Assembly (NCBI GenBank): GCA_021636625.1
Contig: JAJWLX010000014.1
Span: forward strand, 1-64,000
Source of the DNA: Prevotella sp.
Lineage (GTDB): Bacteria > Bacteroidota > Bacteroidia > Bacteroidales > Bacteroidaceae
DNA length: 64,000 nucleotides
Reading direction: 5' to 3'
Position 1 is the stretch's first letter. Every line of letters starts with the position of its first letter. Of the stretch, positions 42,646-51,015 are shown piece after piece. The position numbers and the translations under genes are program-made. Below the pieces are notes generated by a model. It searched no databases. It was not told the origin of the DNA and worked only from the letters and a program-made list of their open reading frames with translations.

Positions 42646-43833
42646 ATGAAGACTATGGGTTTTAGAAAATTTATAACGCTATCTTTATCGACGGTTTGCG
42701 CCCTATCTCTCAGTTCATGCTTCAAGGATGAACCCCTCAATGCCGAATGCGACATCGAGCAGGCATACATCCACCCAGGAAGCTGGCTGAAGCTGTGGTT
42801 CACAAACGCATCGGATACGCTCGTCAACGTACAGAGCGACCAGGACAAGATAGAATTCACCATGAAGCCATTCGCCAGTCTCAAGAAGCAGGCACCGATG
42901 TTCCGACTCACCCCGGGAGCCACCATCCAACCGGAAAGTGGAAGCGTGCACGACTTCTCCAAAGGTCCTGTTACATACGTGGTTACATCAGAAGACAAGC
43001 AGTGGACCCGCACCTATCAGGTGAGCATCAAGAAGGGTCAGACCACCATGAGCAAGGAGTTTGAATTCGATTTCGAAAACGCATACCTCAGCAAGGGATA
43101 CTACAACTGGCAGGAAAACTGGAATGGCGATCTCCTCGACATCTGGGCTACCGGAAACCCGGGATTCAAGATCAGCAACCCATCGGCAAAACCGGATGAA
43201 TATCCTACCGTGATGATAGAAGAAGGCTATCAGGGCAAGGGCGCGAAGCTCACCACCCAGCGCACCAGCAAGCTCGCCGATATGGTGAAGAAGCCTATCG
43301 CTGCCGGCAACCTCTTCATCGGACAGTTTGATGCCACCGATGCCCTGCGCGATGCGATGAAGGCAACCAAATTCGGTCGCCCATTCAGTTTCAGCGGCAA
43401 ACCGGAGAAGCTGGAAGGCTGGTACAAGTATCAGGCTGGCGAGAAATTCACCGACAAGGATATGAACGAGCTGGATCGCCATGACTACGGAACCATCTAC
43501 GCCGTGCTCTACGAGAACATCGACGAGAATGGAGATGCTGTAGTACTCTATGGAGATAACGTACAGAGCAGCAAGCAGATAGTAGCTCTCGCCCTGGTAG
43601 GAGAAGCCCGAGATGACAACGGAAAGACTGCCATCGGAAACACACCGGAATGGCATCACTTCAGTGTAGATTTCGATTATCAGTCCTACGGCAAGACTAT
43701 CGACCCCGTGAAGCTGAAGAATGGCGGTTACAGTCTCGCCATCGTCTGCTCATCCAGTTCAGATGGCGCCAACTTCCTGGGCGCCGTAGGCAGCACCCTC
43801 TGGGTGGATAGTTTCAAACTGATTTGCAAATAA
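42646..43833 (+). CDS. PCMD-domain lipoprotein
   Basis: 395 residues. Lipobox SLSSC at about 25. The N-terminal part reads like a beta-sandwich; the C-terminal part matches the putative carbohydrate metabolism (PCMD) domain of Bacteroidales surface lipoproteins (EFDFENAYLSKGYYNWQENW, NTPEWHHFSVDFDY, GSTLWVDSFKLICK). These are thought to bind glycans at the outer membrane. It runs straight into a beta-barrel gene 8 bases on. Confidence 0.8.
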   Translation: MKTMGFRKFITLSLSTVCALSLSSCFKDEPLNAECDIEQAYIHPGSWLKLWFTNASDTLVNVQSDQDKIEFTMKPFASLKKQAPMFRLTPGATIQPESGSVHDFSKGPVTYVVTSEDKQWTRTYQVSIKKGQTTMSKEFEFDFENAYLSKGYYNWQENWNGDLLDIWATGNPGFKISNPSAKPDEYPTVMIEEGYQGKGAKLTTQRTSKLADMVKKPIAAGNLFIGQFDATDALRDAMKATKFGRPFSFSGKPEKLEGWYKYQAGEKFTDKDMNELDRHDYGTIYAVLYENIDENGDAVVLYGDNVQSSKQIVALALVGEARDDNGKTAIGNTPEWHHFSVDFDYQSYGKTIDPVKLKNGGYSLAIVCSSSSDGANFLGAVGSTLWVDSFKLICK

Positions 43834-43841
43834 GAAGAAAA

Positions 43842-44633
43842 ATGAAAAAGATAACAGTACTGGCACTCCTGCTGGCATGCAGCGCTGCTTCATGGGCAGG
43901 AGACAAGAATAGTGCCTGGAACAAATATCTCCACGGCTATGAGTATCAGGCACGCGTGGCGTATAACCTGGGCGGCACCGCCCCTATCGGCATGCCTGCC
44001 ACCATCCGCACGCTTCACAGCTACACCCTTCGCCCTAACTTCAGTCTGGGCGTGGATGCCTATCACCCACTCTCCGGAAACTGGGGTTTCGTGGGCGGAA
44101 TCCGCTTCGAGAACAAGAGCATGAAGACCGATGCGGGCGTTAAGAACTACTATATGAAGATAGTTCGTGGCGGCGAGGAGCTGCAGGGCGTCTTTACGGG
44201 CGATGTAGTGACCAAGGTGGATATGAGTCTCATCACCGTTCCGATTCAGGCAACATACGATGTCTGTGATAATCTCCGCTTCAAGCTGGGTCCATACGTA
44301 AGTTATGTTACCTCGAAGAAGTTTGAGGGCTGGGCATACAACGGTTATCTCCGCCGCCAGGAAGAGGGGCATCCCAAAGGAGACCCTACGGGACAGAAGG
44401 TGATGCTGGGCGAAAAGGAAGGCGAACGTGGTGATTATGATTTCAGCGACGATATGCGCAACTGGCAAGTGGGTGTAGATTTCGGCATAGACTGGAAGCT
44501 GAGCGACCGCTGGGGCATCTGCGCTGACCTGAGCTGGGGTCTGAACGGCATCTTCAAGAAGGATTTCGAGACCATCGAGCAGACGATGTATCCAATCTAC
44601 GGCAGCATCGGCATCACGTATCAGCTGAAATAA
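43842..44633 (+). CDS. outer-membrane beta-barrel protein
   Basis: 263 residues from the ATG at 43842. Signal peptide MKKITVLALLLACSAASWAG. Alternating strands with aromatic ends (FSLGVDAYHPLSGNWGFVGG, NWQVGVDFGIDWKLSDRWGI) and a final YPIYGSIGITYQLK fit a small porin-like barrel of the PorT/OmpW kind. Co-transcribed with the PCMD lipoprotein. Confidence 0.8.
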   Translation: MKKITVLALLLACSAASWAGDKNSAWNKYLHGYEYQARVAYNLGGTAPIGMPATIRTLHSYTLRPNFSLGVDAYHPLSGNWGFVGGIRFENKSMKTDAGVKNYYMKIVRGGEELQGVFTGDVVTKVDMSLITVPIQATYDVCDNLRFKLGPYVSYVTSKKFEGWAYNGYLRRQEEGHPKGDPTGQKVMLGEKEGERGDYDFSDDMRNWQVGVDFGIDWKLSDRWGICADLSWGLNGIFKKDFETIEQTMYPIYGSIGITYQLK

Positions 44634-44649
44634 CGGATGATATTCTGCT

Positions 44650-44700
44650 GAAGCTATCTATAATATGAAGCTATTTATAATATAATGTACGCGTACATTA
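44650..44700 (+). promoter_or_regulatory. tandem 17-base repeat and 18-base palindrome before the DUF4925-like gene
   Basis: GAAGCTATCTATAATAT (44650-44666) is followed directly by GAAGCTATTTATAATAT (44667-44683), then by the perfect palindrome TAATGTACGCGTACATTA (44683-44700). It looks like an operator. No TAnnTTTG box is seen here. Confidence 0.55.
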
Positions 44701-44769
44701 ATATATATAGACAAAGAGATATAAAAAGATAAAAAACAACAATTATTCATTAACAAAAAAGAGAAGAAA

Positions 44770-45525
44770 ATGAAAAAGTTTATTTATTTGATGGCCATGG
44801 TTTGCACCCTTGGCTTCTTCACTGCTTGTAGCAGCGATGATGACAACAATGAGAATGATTTCAAGCGCAACGAGAAGATTGAAGGTACCTGGAAGGTACA
44901 GGATGCCGGGTTTGATGCAAATGGCAATTCTACAGGTTCAGTAGTATTAAAGTGGGAAGGTTCTGATGATGCAGTTATCACTATCCCAGGCTTGTTTGAT
45001 GAGCCATATCCAGTAAAGGATGCCATCAAAATGGCTCCAATGCTGCTCAACACCCAGCTCAGAAGCGTTTTGCAGGATGTAACCTTCAATGAGAAGGGTC
45101 AGATTTCTGCAACCTACAAGGAAGAGGCTGATGACAAGGACTGGAAGGTAGCTAACGATTACGCTACATACCAGGTAGTTAACGAGAATAAGATTACCTT
45201 GTTCCTGAACACAGCCAAGATTACAGAAGACATCGACGATGCTCAGGAGAAGGCTATGGTAGCCGGTATGTTGGATCAGTTTAAGACTGGTATTCCAGTA
45301 CATGTATCTTATCCAGCAGCCAACAAGGTATATTTCTATGTTGACAAGGATTTCGTAGCTCCTATCATCACCATGCTTTATGCTCAGGTTGACAAGATTC
45401 CTACTACAGGTATGGACAAGGAGGATTTGGCACAATTCCTGATTTTGAAGACTGTTGTAAAACAGCTTCCTGACATCATGAAAAAGACAACCAAGTTTGA
45501 GGCAGGTCTTGAGTTGATGAAGTAA
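44770..45525 (+). CDS. DUF4925-like lipoprotein
   Basis: 251 residues. Lipobox FFTAC followed by SSDDDNNEND. The body (IEGTWKVQDAGFDANGN, ITLFLNTAKI, VYFYVDKDFVAPIITMLYAQ) resembles DUF4925/lipocalin-like Bacteroidales lipoproteins. Codon use is like rpsA (AAG, GTA, GAG), suggesting high expression. Its own terminator follows. Confidence 0.7.
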   Translation: MKKFIYLMAMVCTLGFFTACSSDDDNNENDFKRNEKIEGTWKVQDAGFDANGNSTGSVVLKWEGSDDAVITIPGLFDEPYPVKDAIKMAPMLLNTQLRSVLQDVTFNEKGQISATYKEEADDKDWKVANDYATYQVVNENKITLFLNTAKITEDIDDAQEKAMVAGMLDQFKTGIPVHVSYPAANKVYFYVDKDFVAPIITMLYAQVDKIPTTGMDKEDLAQFLILKTVVKQLPDIMKKTTKFEAGLELMK

Positions 45526-45568
45526 AGCTGCAAAGGCTATAAACTCCCGAAAGGCTGATAAATAATAA

Positions 45569-45607
45569 AATCCCCATTTATCCTTTGATGGATAGCTGGG
45601 GATTTTT
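45569..45607 (+). terminator. terminator after the DUF4925-like gene
   Basis: AAATCCCCA...TGGGGATTTTTT with an inner TATCC/GGATA pair. Confidence 0.88.
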
Positions 45608-45620
45608 TGCTTTTTATAAG

Positions 45621-45941
45621 TTATTCTTCTTGTTTCCAAAAGCTAGATGGGTTCTTTCTCATATCCCAAATATCTACGAAATGAACTTCATCCATCTTTT
45701 CGAGATAATAATAAATCAACTTAAAATTATTCATGAAATTAGCGCCTCGCAGCTGGTATGGAAAATCAGGAGCACCATTAAAAGGCGGCCTTCCTTCTGG
45801 AAAGACCTCCAAAAAGCTCTTGATCTTATCAATTTCCGTCATCCATCTACGAGCCGTTTTTCTACCATAAACCTCATAAGCTTCTTCAACATACTCATGA
45901 AGTTTCTGTTCGAAAAGAGGGTGAATGATTACTTTAGCCAT
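45621..45941 (-). CDS. RelE/ParE-type toxin
   Basis: 106 residues of the RelE/ParE fold (MAKVIIHPLFEQKLHEYVEE, NFKLIYYYLEKMDEVHFVDI, WDMRKNPSSF). Members either cleave mRNA on the ribosome or poison gyrase; the R and W near the end do not decide which. Its start overlaps the antitoxin end by 13 bases. Confidence 0.85.
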   Translation of the reverse strand: MAKVIIHPLFEQKLHEYVEEAYEVYGRKTARRWMTEIDKIKSFLEVFPEGRPPFNGAPDFPYQLRGANFMNNFKLIYYYLEKMDEVHFVDIWDMRKNPSSFWKQEE

Positions 45942-46222
45942 GGGAAATCCTGATAAAGACGTTCTTTAAAATCATCGTATGGCTCCCACTTCGTTGGATC
46001 ATCCGCAATGGTTTTACAATACTCAATGCTCTCCATCAAACTCTCCCAGGAGAAATGATTACCCAACTCCGGAATTTCATCTAAAACCTCTTTATGATTC
46101 TCGAAACCACTCATCGGCATAGGCACAGCATGCTCCATCACCGAAACACGATGAGTTGGCGTAGGCTCAGCTACCATATCCTCACCCTCATGCAAATCTA
46201 TATGATATTTTTTTTCTTTCAT
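45929..46222 (-). CDS. antitoxin of the RelE/ParE pair
   Basis: 97 acidic residues (MKEKKYHIDLHEGEDMVAEP, WEPYDDFKERLYQDFPWLK). No clear DNA-binding fold; the call rests on the overlap with the toxin and on size. First gene of the pair, with TTG-N20-TATATTTG upstream. Confidence 0.75.
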   Translation of the reverse strand: MKEKKYHIDLHEGEDMVAEPTPTHRVSVMEHAVPMPMSGFENHKEVLDEIPELGNHFSWESLMESIEYCKTIADDPTKWEPYDDFKERLYQDFPWLK

Positions 46223-46247
46223 AATAGTATGCTTTTAATTAACCCTG

Positions 46248-46278
46248 CAAATATACGAAGAAATATAATAATATGCAA
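46248..46278 (-). promoter_or_regulatory. toxin-antitoxin promoter
   Basis: Minus-strand CTTG, 20 bases, TATATTTG (46255-46248), 26 bases before the antitoxin ATG. Confidence 0.7.
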
Positions 46279-46338
46279 GATTTTTGAGGAATTATTTAAT
46301 CATTCTTGAGGAATTTTCTATTTTCCGGGCATAAAAAA

Positions 46339-46378
46339 AGATTGCATCAGCGGAAATACTTCCAACCAATGCAATCTT
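46339..46378 (-). terminator. terminator of infC-rpmI-rplT
   Basis: AAGATTGCAT...ATGCAATCTT stem, followed on the minus strand by TTTTTATG. Confidence 0.85.
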
Positions 46379-46452
46379 CAGTTTTCTTTAATCTAGAGGC
46401 TAAACACTTTCTTACGAGAAGAATCACGGAAGAAAAGAGCCTAGCGTCGGAT

Positions 46453-46797
46453 TTACTTCACCTTTGCAACGATAGCCTTGAAAGCCTCAGGGTTGTTTAC
46501 AGCGAGGTCAGCGAGAACCTTACGGTTAATCTCGATACCAGCCTTGTGAAGAGCACCCATCAACTGGCTGTAGCTCATACCATCGAGGCGAGCAGCAGCG
46601 TTGATACGCTGGATCCACAATGCGCGGAATGTGCGCTTCTTGTTACGACGATCGCGATAAGCGTAGGTAAGACCCTTCTCCCAAGTGTTCTTAGCTACTG
46701 TCCATACATTCTTGCGAGCTCCATAGTAACCCTTAGTGAGCTTCAAGATTCTTGTTCTTTTTGCTTTTGATGCAACGTGATTTACTGATCTTGGCAT
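46453..46797 (-). CDS. rplT: 50S ribosomal protein L20
   Basis: 114 residues, basic start MPRSVNHVASKAKRTRILKL, then GYYGARKNVWTVAK and WIQRINAAARLDGMSYS. It binds 23S rRNA early in assembly. Third gene of the conserved infC-rpmI-rplT unit. Confidence 0.98.
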   Translation of the reverse strand: MPRSVNHVASKAKRTRILKLTKGYYGARKNVWTVAKNTWEKGLTYAYRDRRNKKRTFRALWIQRINAAARLDGMSYSQLMGALHKAGIEINRKVLADLAVNNPEAFKAIVAKVK

Positions 46798-46836
46798 AAT
46801 TTTTTTTCTTTAAAAGTTCGACTAAAAAGTTAATAA

Positions 46837-47034
46837 TTAACGGAGGCAGAGCAAGTCGCGAACCTGCTTCAAGTTTGAACGGTCTACGAGAGTCTCACCA
46901 AGGAGATTTCTCTTCTGCTTCTTTGTCTTCTTAGTCAAGATGTGACTGTGAAAAGCGTGATGACGCTTAATCTTACCTGTACCGGTGAAACGGAATCTCT
47001 TCTTTGCGCCGGAATTAGTCTTTACTTTTGGCAT
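46837..47034 (-). CDS. rpmI: 50S ribosomal protein L35
   Basis: 65 residues, MPKVKTNSGAKKRFRFTGTG, then IKRHHAFHSHILTKKTKKQK, the full L35 pattern. It lies 39 bases before rplT. Confidence 0.98.
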   Translation of the reverse strand: MPKVKTNSGAKKRFRFTGTGKIKRHHAFHSHILTKKTKKQKRNLLGETLVDRSNLKQVRDLLCLR

Positions 47035-47111
47035 TTTTACTTTTAATTTTAAATTGTTATTTATTATAGCGATGGCAACGCATATACCAGGGCGTTACGC
47101 ATCTTTTTTTC

Positions 47112-47153
47112 TACTTTGAACTTTGAGATTTGAACTTTGAACTTTATGATTAC
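47112..47153. repeat. 42-base intercistronic repeat, copy 2
   Basis: Exact copy of 3644-3685, here between infC and rpmI, in the same orientation to transcription. A CCGTGTAAT triple repeat follows at about 47178-47200. Confidence 0.9.
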
Positions 47154-47211
47154 CTTTTTATCATGAGATTGTAAAAATCCGTGTAATCCGTGTAATCCGT
47201 GCCAAATTCAA

Positions 47212-47895
47212 TTACTCAGCCTCTTCTGCGAGCTTCTTCAGGGCATCGCCGCCTTTGGCATTGGCGAGCAAGCCATTCTTCTCGGCATTGGCAGCGCGCT
47301 CTGCATCAGCAGCAGCCTTAGCTTCAGCCTCTCGCTTCTCACGGTCCATCTTCTGCTGGCTCTTCTTTGCAGTACCAGCCTTCTTAGGACTCATGTAGAG
47401 GAACATCTTCTTACCTTCAAGCTTTGGCATCTGCTCCACCTTTCCGTACTCTTCCAAATCATTGGCGAAACGGAGAAGAAGAACCTCACCCTGCTCCTTG
47501 AAGAGAATAGAGCGACCACGGAAGAAAACGTATGCGCGAACCTTGTTGCCCTCGTTGAGGAACTCCATAGCGTGCTTGAGCTTGAACTGATAGTCGTGCT
47601 CATCGGTCTGAGGTCCGAAACGGATCTCCTTGGTCTCCACCTTCACCTGCTTCTGCTTCATTTCCTTAGCATGTTTCTTCTGCTGGTAAAGGAACTTAGA
47701 ATAGTCAACAATACGGCAAACTGGTGGTTGGGCATTAGGAGATATCTCGACCAAGTCAAGCTCTTGCTGACGTGCCAAGTCCAACGCTTTACGTGTAGGC
47801 ATCACTTCAGCTCCGCCTTCACTTACTACTCTCACTTCACGTACGCGTATCTGTTCGTTTACGCGGTACTGATTTTTCATTTTGTCATTTTTCAT
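47212..47895 (-). CDS. infC: translation initiation factor IF-3
   Basis: 227 residues. The N-terminal domain (YRVNEQIRVREVRVVSEGG, ALDLARQQELDLVEISPNAQ, PPVCRI) and C-terminal domain (KEIRFGPQTDEHDYQFKLKH) are complete. A charged tail of about 45 residues rich in K, E and A goes beyond the usual 180. A second ATG at 47880 (MKNQYRVNEQ) is an alternative start; both are plain ATG, unlike the AUU of E. coli. Promoter TTTG-N20-TAACTTTG at 47937-47968. Confidence 0.97.
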   Translation of the reverse strand: MKNDKMKNQYRVNEQIRVREVRVVSEGGAEVMPTRKALDLARQQELDLVEISPNAQPPVCRIVDYSKFLYQQKKHAKEMKQKQVKVETKEIRFGPQTDEHDYQFKLKHAMEFLNEGNKVRAYVFFRGRSILFKEQGEVLLLRFANDLEEYGKVEQMPKLEGKKMFLYMSPKKAGTAKKSQQKMDREKREAEAKAAADAERAANAEKNGLLANAKGGDALKKLAEEAE

Positions 47896-47936
47896 TAACT
47901 ATTCGATATATTCAACGTTTTTTGATTAAACGGCTG

Positions 47937-47968
47937 CAAAGTTACGCATTTTCCGTGAAACCACCAAA
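47937..47968 (-). promoter_or_regulatory. infC operon promoter
   Basis: Minus strand TTTG, 20 bases, TAACTTTG (47944-47937), 41 bases before the ATG. Confidence 0.8.
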
Positions 47969-48035
47969 TTTTCAGCGGGTTATTTTCATTTTTGCCCGCA
48001 GATTCTTTGTTTTTCTAATGGATTTAATGTTTTTA

Positions 48036-48160
48036 ACCCCACAGATTGATATATTTAATCCCGCAAATTGATATATTTTAGTCCCATAGATTTCACAGAT
48101 CAACACAGATCTTTATGATAAAGAAACTAAATCTGTGAAAATCTGTGAAATCTGTGGGAC
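48036..48160. repeat. palindromic CACAGATTT element (copy F)
   Basis: Two CCCRCAGATTGATATATTTAAT-type units, then an imperfect CCCATAGATTTCACAGAT arm and its complement ending CTGTGGGAC at 48160. It lies after the GxxExxY gene. Confidence 0.88.
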
Positions 48161-48199
48161 TTAAGAAAACAACAAATCAGTGGAGACTAAGAAAAGCTT

Positions 48200-48589
48200 T
48201 CAATCCATGGGAGTATATCCATTGACTTTACGAAAGATTGATTTTCGAATATCAGTGGTAGAAAAATTGACCAATATTCCAAGATGCTTCCTTGCCACAC
48301 GCAAATACGTAAGCAATTGCTTATGAAAGACATCTTTCATTTCTGCCACAGACTTCAGTTCGACTATAACTTTATCTTCTACAAGAAGATCCAGACGGAA
48401 ATCGACAGGCAAAACCTTACCGTCATACATGACATCCAGCTTAACTTGACTCTCTACCTTAAGTCCATCTTTGCGCAACTGATAGCACAGAGCTGCTTCA
48501 TAAACCGACTCAAGCAAACCTGGACCCAATTCATTATAAACCTTATAAATAGCTCCAATGATCTTATAAGATATCTCATTTTCTGTCAT
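48200..48589 (-). CDS. GxxExxY protein (PD-(D/E)xK-like)
   Basis: 129 residues from the ATG at 48589 (MTENEISYKIIGAIYKVYNE). The family motif is LGPGLLESVYEAAL, and the core PVDFRLDLLVEDKVIVELKS has D, E and K in a nuclease-like arrangement. No activity has been established for the family as far as I know. It stands alone, bracketed by palindromic CACAGATTT elements on both sides (48036-48160 and 48628-48777). Confidence 0.85.
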   Translation of the reverse strand: MTENEISYKIIGAIYKVYNELGPGLLESVYEAALCYQLRKDGLKVESQVKLDVMYDGKVLPVDFRLDLLVEDKVIVELKSVAEMKDVFHKQLLTYLRVARKHLGILVNFSTTDIRKSIFRKVNGYTPMD

Positions 48590-48627
48590 AACCAAACTAT
48601 TTAAAATCCTCCATAACAAAAATAAAC

Positions 48628-48777
48628 TCCCACAGATTTCACAGATTCACACAGATATTCTGCAGAACAAAAAAATCTCCCACAGACGTCACGATTCTTA
48701 CAGATATTCTGCAGAACAAAAAAATCTGTGTTAATCTGTGAAATCTGTGGGAGATTAGAAAATATCAATCTGCGGGA
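48628..48777. repeat. palindromic CACAGATTT element (copy G)
   Basis: The left arm with its spacer is tandemly duplicated (about 49 bases each: CTCCCACAG... to ...GCAGAACAAAAAAAT), then the right arm and ATATCAATCTGCGGGA, which ends directly on the thrS stop codon. Confidence 0.9.
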
Positions 48778-50730
48778 TTATTCCTCAGCTGCCTTCAGCT
48801 GCTCTGCAACCTCGGCATTGATGCGCTGAGCAAACTCTTCCATGCTCATGGTAGCCTGCTCGCCACCACCCTGCTTACGCATGGAAACGAGGCCCTCGGC
48901 ACTCTCCTTCTCACCTACGATGACCATGTAAGGTACTCGCTTCAACTCGTTGTCGCGAATCTTGCGGCCAATCTTCTCGTTACGGTCATCAACCAAGGCA
49001 CGAACACCCTGCTTGTCGAAGTACTGACGTACCTTCTGAGCATAATCGTTGAACTTCTCTGAGATAGGAAGAATAGCAACCTGGTCTGGAGTCAACCACA
49101 ATGGGAAGTGACCAGCTGTGTGCTCGATGAGAACGGCTGTGAATCGCTCCAATGAACCGAATGGTGCACGGTGAATCATCACAGGAGTCTTCTTTGAGTT
49201 ATCCTCGGCTGTATATTCCAGCTTGAAGCGCTCTGGCAAGTTGTAATCCACCTGGATGGTACCCAACTGCCAACGACGACCGATGGCATCCTTTACCATG
49301 AAGTCGAGCTTAGGACCATAGAAGGCAGCCTCGCCAACCTCCTCACGAGTCTCAAGACCCTTCTCCTTGCAAGCCTCGCGGATAGCGTTCTCACTCTCTG
49401 CCCAAATCTCCTCAGAACCGATATACTTCTCAGTATCCTTAGGATCGTGGAGAGAAATCTGTGCCTCGTAGTTCTCGAAACCGAAGATCTTGAATACCTT
49501 CAGGATTACGTCAATTACGTTCTCGAATTCCGACTTCACCTGATCTGAACGGACGAAGATGTGAGCATCATCCTGAGTAAAGGTACGAACACGAGTCAAA
49601 CCGTGGAGCTCACCGCTCTTCTCATAACGGAATACTGTACCGAACTCGGCGATACGCAAAGGAAGATCCTTGTAAGAACGAGGCTTACGAGCATAGATCT
49701 CGCAGTGGTGAGGACAGTTCATTGGCTTGAGCATATACTCCTCATCCTCCTCCGGAGTCTGGATAGGCTGGAATGCATCCTTGCCATAGTGAGCATAGTG
49801 ACCAGATGTTACATAGAGACTCTTGCCACCGATACCTGGGCAGATAACCTCCTGATAGTTGTAAGGCTTCAGGAGAGAACGAAGCAACTCCTGCAGACGC
49901 AGGCGGAGCTGTGTACCCTTTGGCAACCAGATAGGAAGACCCTTACCTACACGCTCTGAGAACATGAAGAGTTCCATCTCCTTACCGATCTTACGGTGGT
50001 CACGCTTCTTAGCCTCTTCGAGAATTACCAAGTACTCATCGAGCATCTTCTTCTTAGGGAAGCTGATACCGTAGATACGGGTCATCTGCTCGCGCTTGGC
50101 ATCACCGCGCCAGAATGCACCAGCCACACTTGTAATCTTCACAGCCTTGATAAGGCCAGTGTTCATCAAGTGAGGACCACGACAGAGGTCGGTGAAATTG
50201 CCCTGGGTATATGTGGTGATGGTACCATCCTCCAAGTCCTGCTCAATATGCTCGCACTTGTAAGTCTGACCGTCAGCCTTGAACTCAGCGAGAGCATCAG
50301 CCTTAGCCACCTCCTTGCGAACCACAGGTTCGTTCTTTTTGGCAAGTTCCATCATCTTAGCCTCAATCTTGGCGAAATCATTCTCTGAGATCACCTGACC
50401 CTCGGCTGGCATCACGTCGTAGAAGAAACCACTCTCTACGGCTGGACCGAAACCGAACTGGATGCCTGGGTAAAGCTCCTGAAGAGCCTCAGCCAACAAG
50501 TGGGCAGATGTATGCCAGAATGTGTGCTTACCCTGCTCATCCTCAAACTTGTAGAGTTCTACGTTAGCATCCTCATTGATAGGACGGTTCAACTCTACTG
50601 TCTCACCATTAACACCGCAAGATACAACGTTGCGAGCGAGAGCCGGTGAGATGCTCTCGGCGATTTGTAAGCCAGTTACGCCCTGCTCATACTCACGAAC
50701 AGATCCGTCTGGGAATGTGATTTTTACCAT
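48778..50730 (-). CDS. thrS: threonyl-tRNA synthetase
   Basis: 650 residues: N-terminal TGS domain (MVKITFPDGSVREYEQGVTG), editing-related HTSAHLLAEALQELYP, class II motif 2 FRYEKSGELHGLTRVRTFTQ, zinc ligands including MKPMNCPHHCE, and an anticodon-binding end. Full length. TACTTTTG lies at 50761-50768. The stop TAA is followed at once by TCCCGCAGATTGA of the repeat. Confidence 0.98.
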   Translation of the reverse strand: MVKITFPDGSVREYEQGVTGLQIAESISPALARNVVSCGVNGETVELNRPINEDANVELYKFEDEQGKHTFWHTSAHLLAEALQELYPGIQFGFGPAVESGFFYDVMPAEGQVISENDFAKIEAKMMELAKKNEPVVRKEVAKADALAEFKADGQTYKCEHIEQDLEDGTITTYTQGNFTDLCRGPHLMNTGLIKAVKITSVAGAFWRGDAKREQMTRIYGISFPKKKMLDEYLVILEEAKKRDHRKIGKEMELFMFSERVGKGLPIWLPKGTQLRLRLQELLRSLLKPYNYQEVICPGIGGKSLYVTSGHYAHYGKDAFQPIQTPEEDEEYMLKPMNCPHHCEIYARKPRSYKDLPLRIAEFGTVFRYEKSGELHGLTRVRTFTQDDAHIFVRSDQVKSEFENVIDVILKVFKIFGFENYEAQISLHDPKDTEKYIGSEEIWAESENAIREACKEKGLETREEVGEAAFYGPKLDFMVKDAIGRRWQLGTIQVDYNLPERFKLEYTAEDNSKKTPVMIHRAPFGSLERFTAVLIEHTAGHFPLWLTPDQVAILPISEKFNDYAQKVRQYFDKQGVRALVDDRNEKIGRKIRDNELKRVPYMVIVGEKESAEGLVSMRKQGGGEQATMSMEEFAQRINAEVAEQLKAAEE

Positions 50731-50760
50731 AACAACTTAGTATTTTTATTAAATCGTCTG

Positions 50761-50768
50761 CAAAAGTA
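50761..50768 (-). promoter_or_regulatory. thrS promoter box
   Basis: TACTTTTG on the minus strand, 31 bases before the ATG. Confidence 0.55.
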
Positions 50769-50946
50769 CGATTTCTTTTTGTAACAAGCGAATAAAAATG
50801 CATTTATTTTGCTAAACTTTGCTAATACCTATTTATATAAGTGGATTTTCGGGGTGAAAACGGTGACATATTGAAGTCTTCATCTGCTTTCTGAGCTACA
50901 ATCTATAACACTTTGCAAAAAGAAAGTGCTTTTTTAGCCGATAAGT

Positions 50947-50977
50947 TTTGAAAAAACAAATATTTTCCGTATCTTTG
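50947..50977 (+). promoter_or_regulatory. asparaginase promoter
   Basis: TTTG (50947-50950), 19 bases, TATCTTTG (50970-50977). Confidence 0.8.
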
Positions 50978-51015
50978 CAGCCGACTAAGTGACAAAATGT
51001 AAAGAAACAAAGAAA

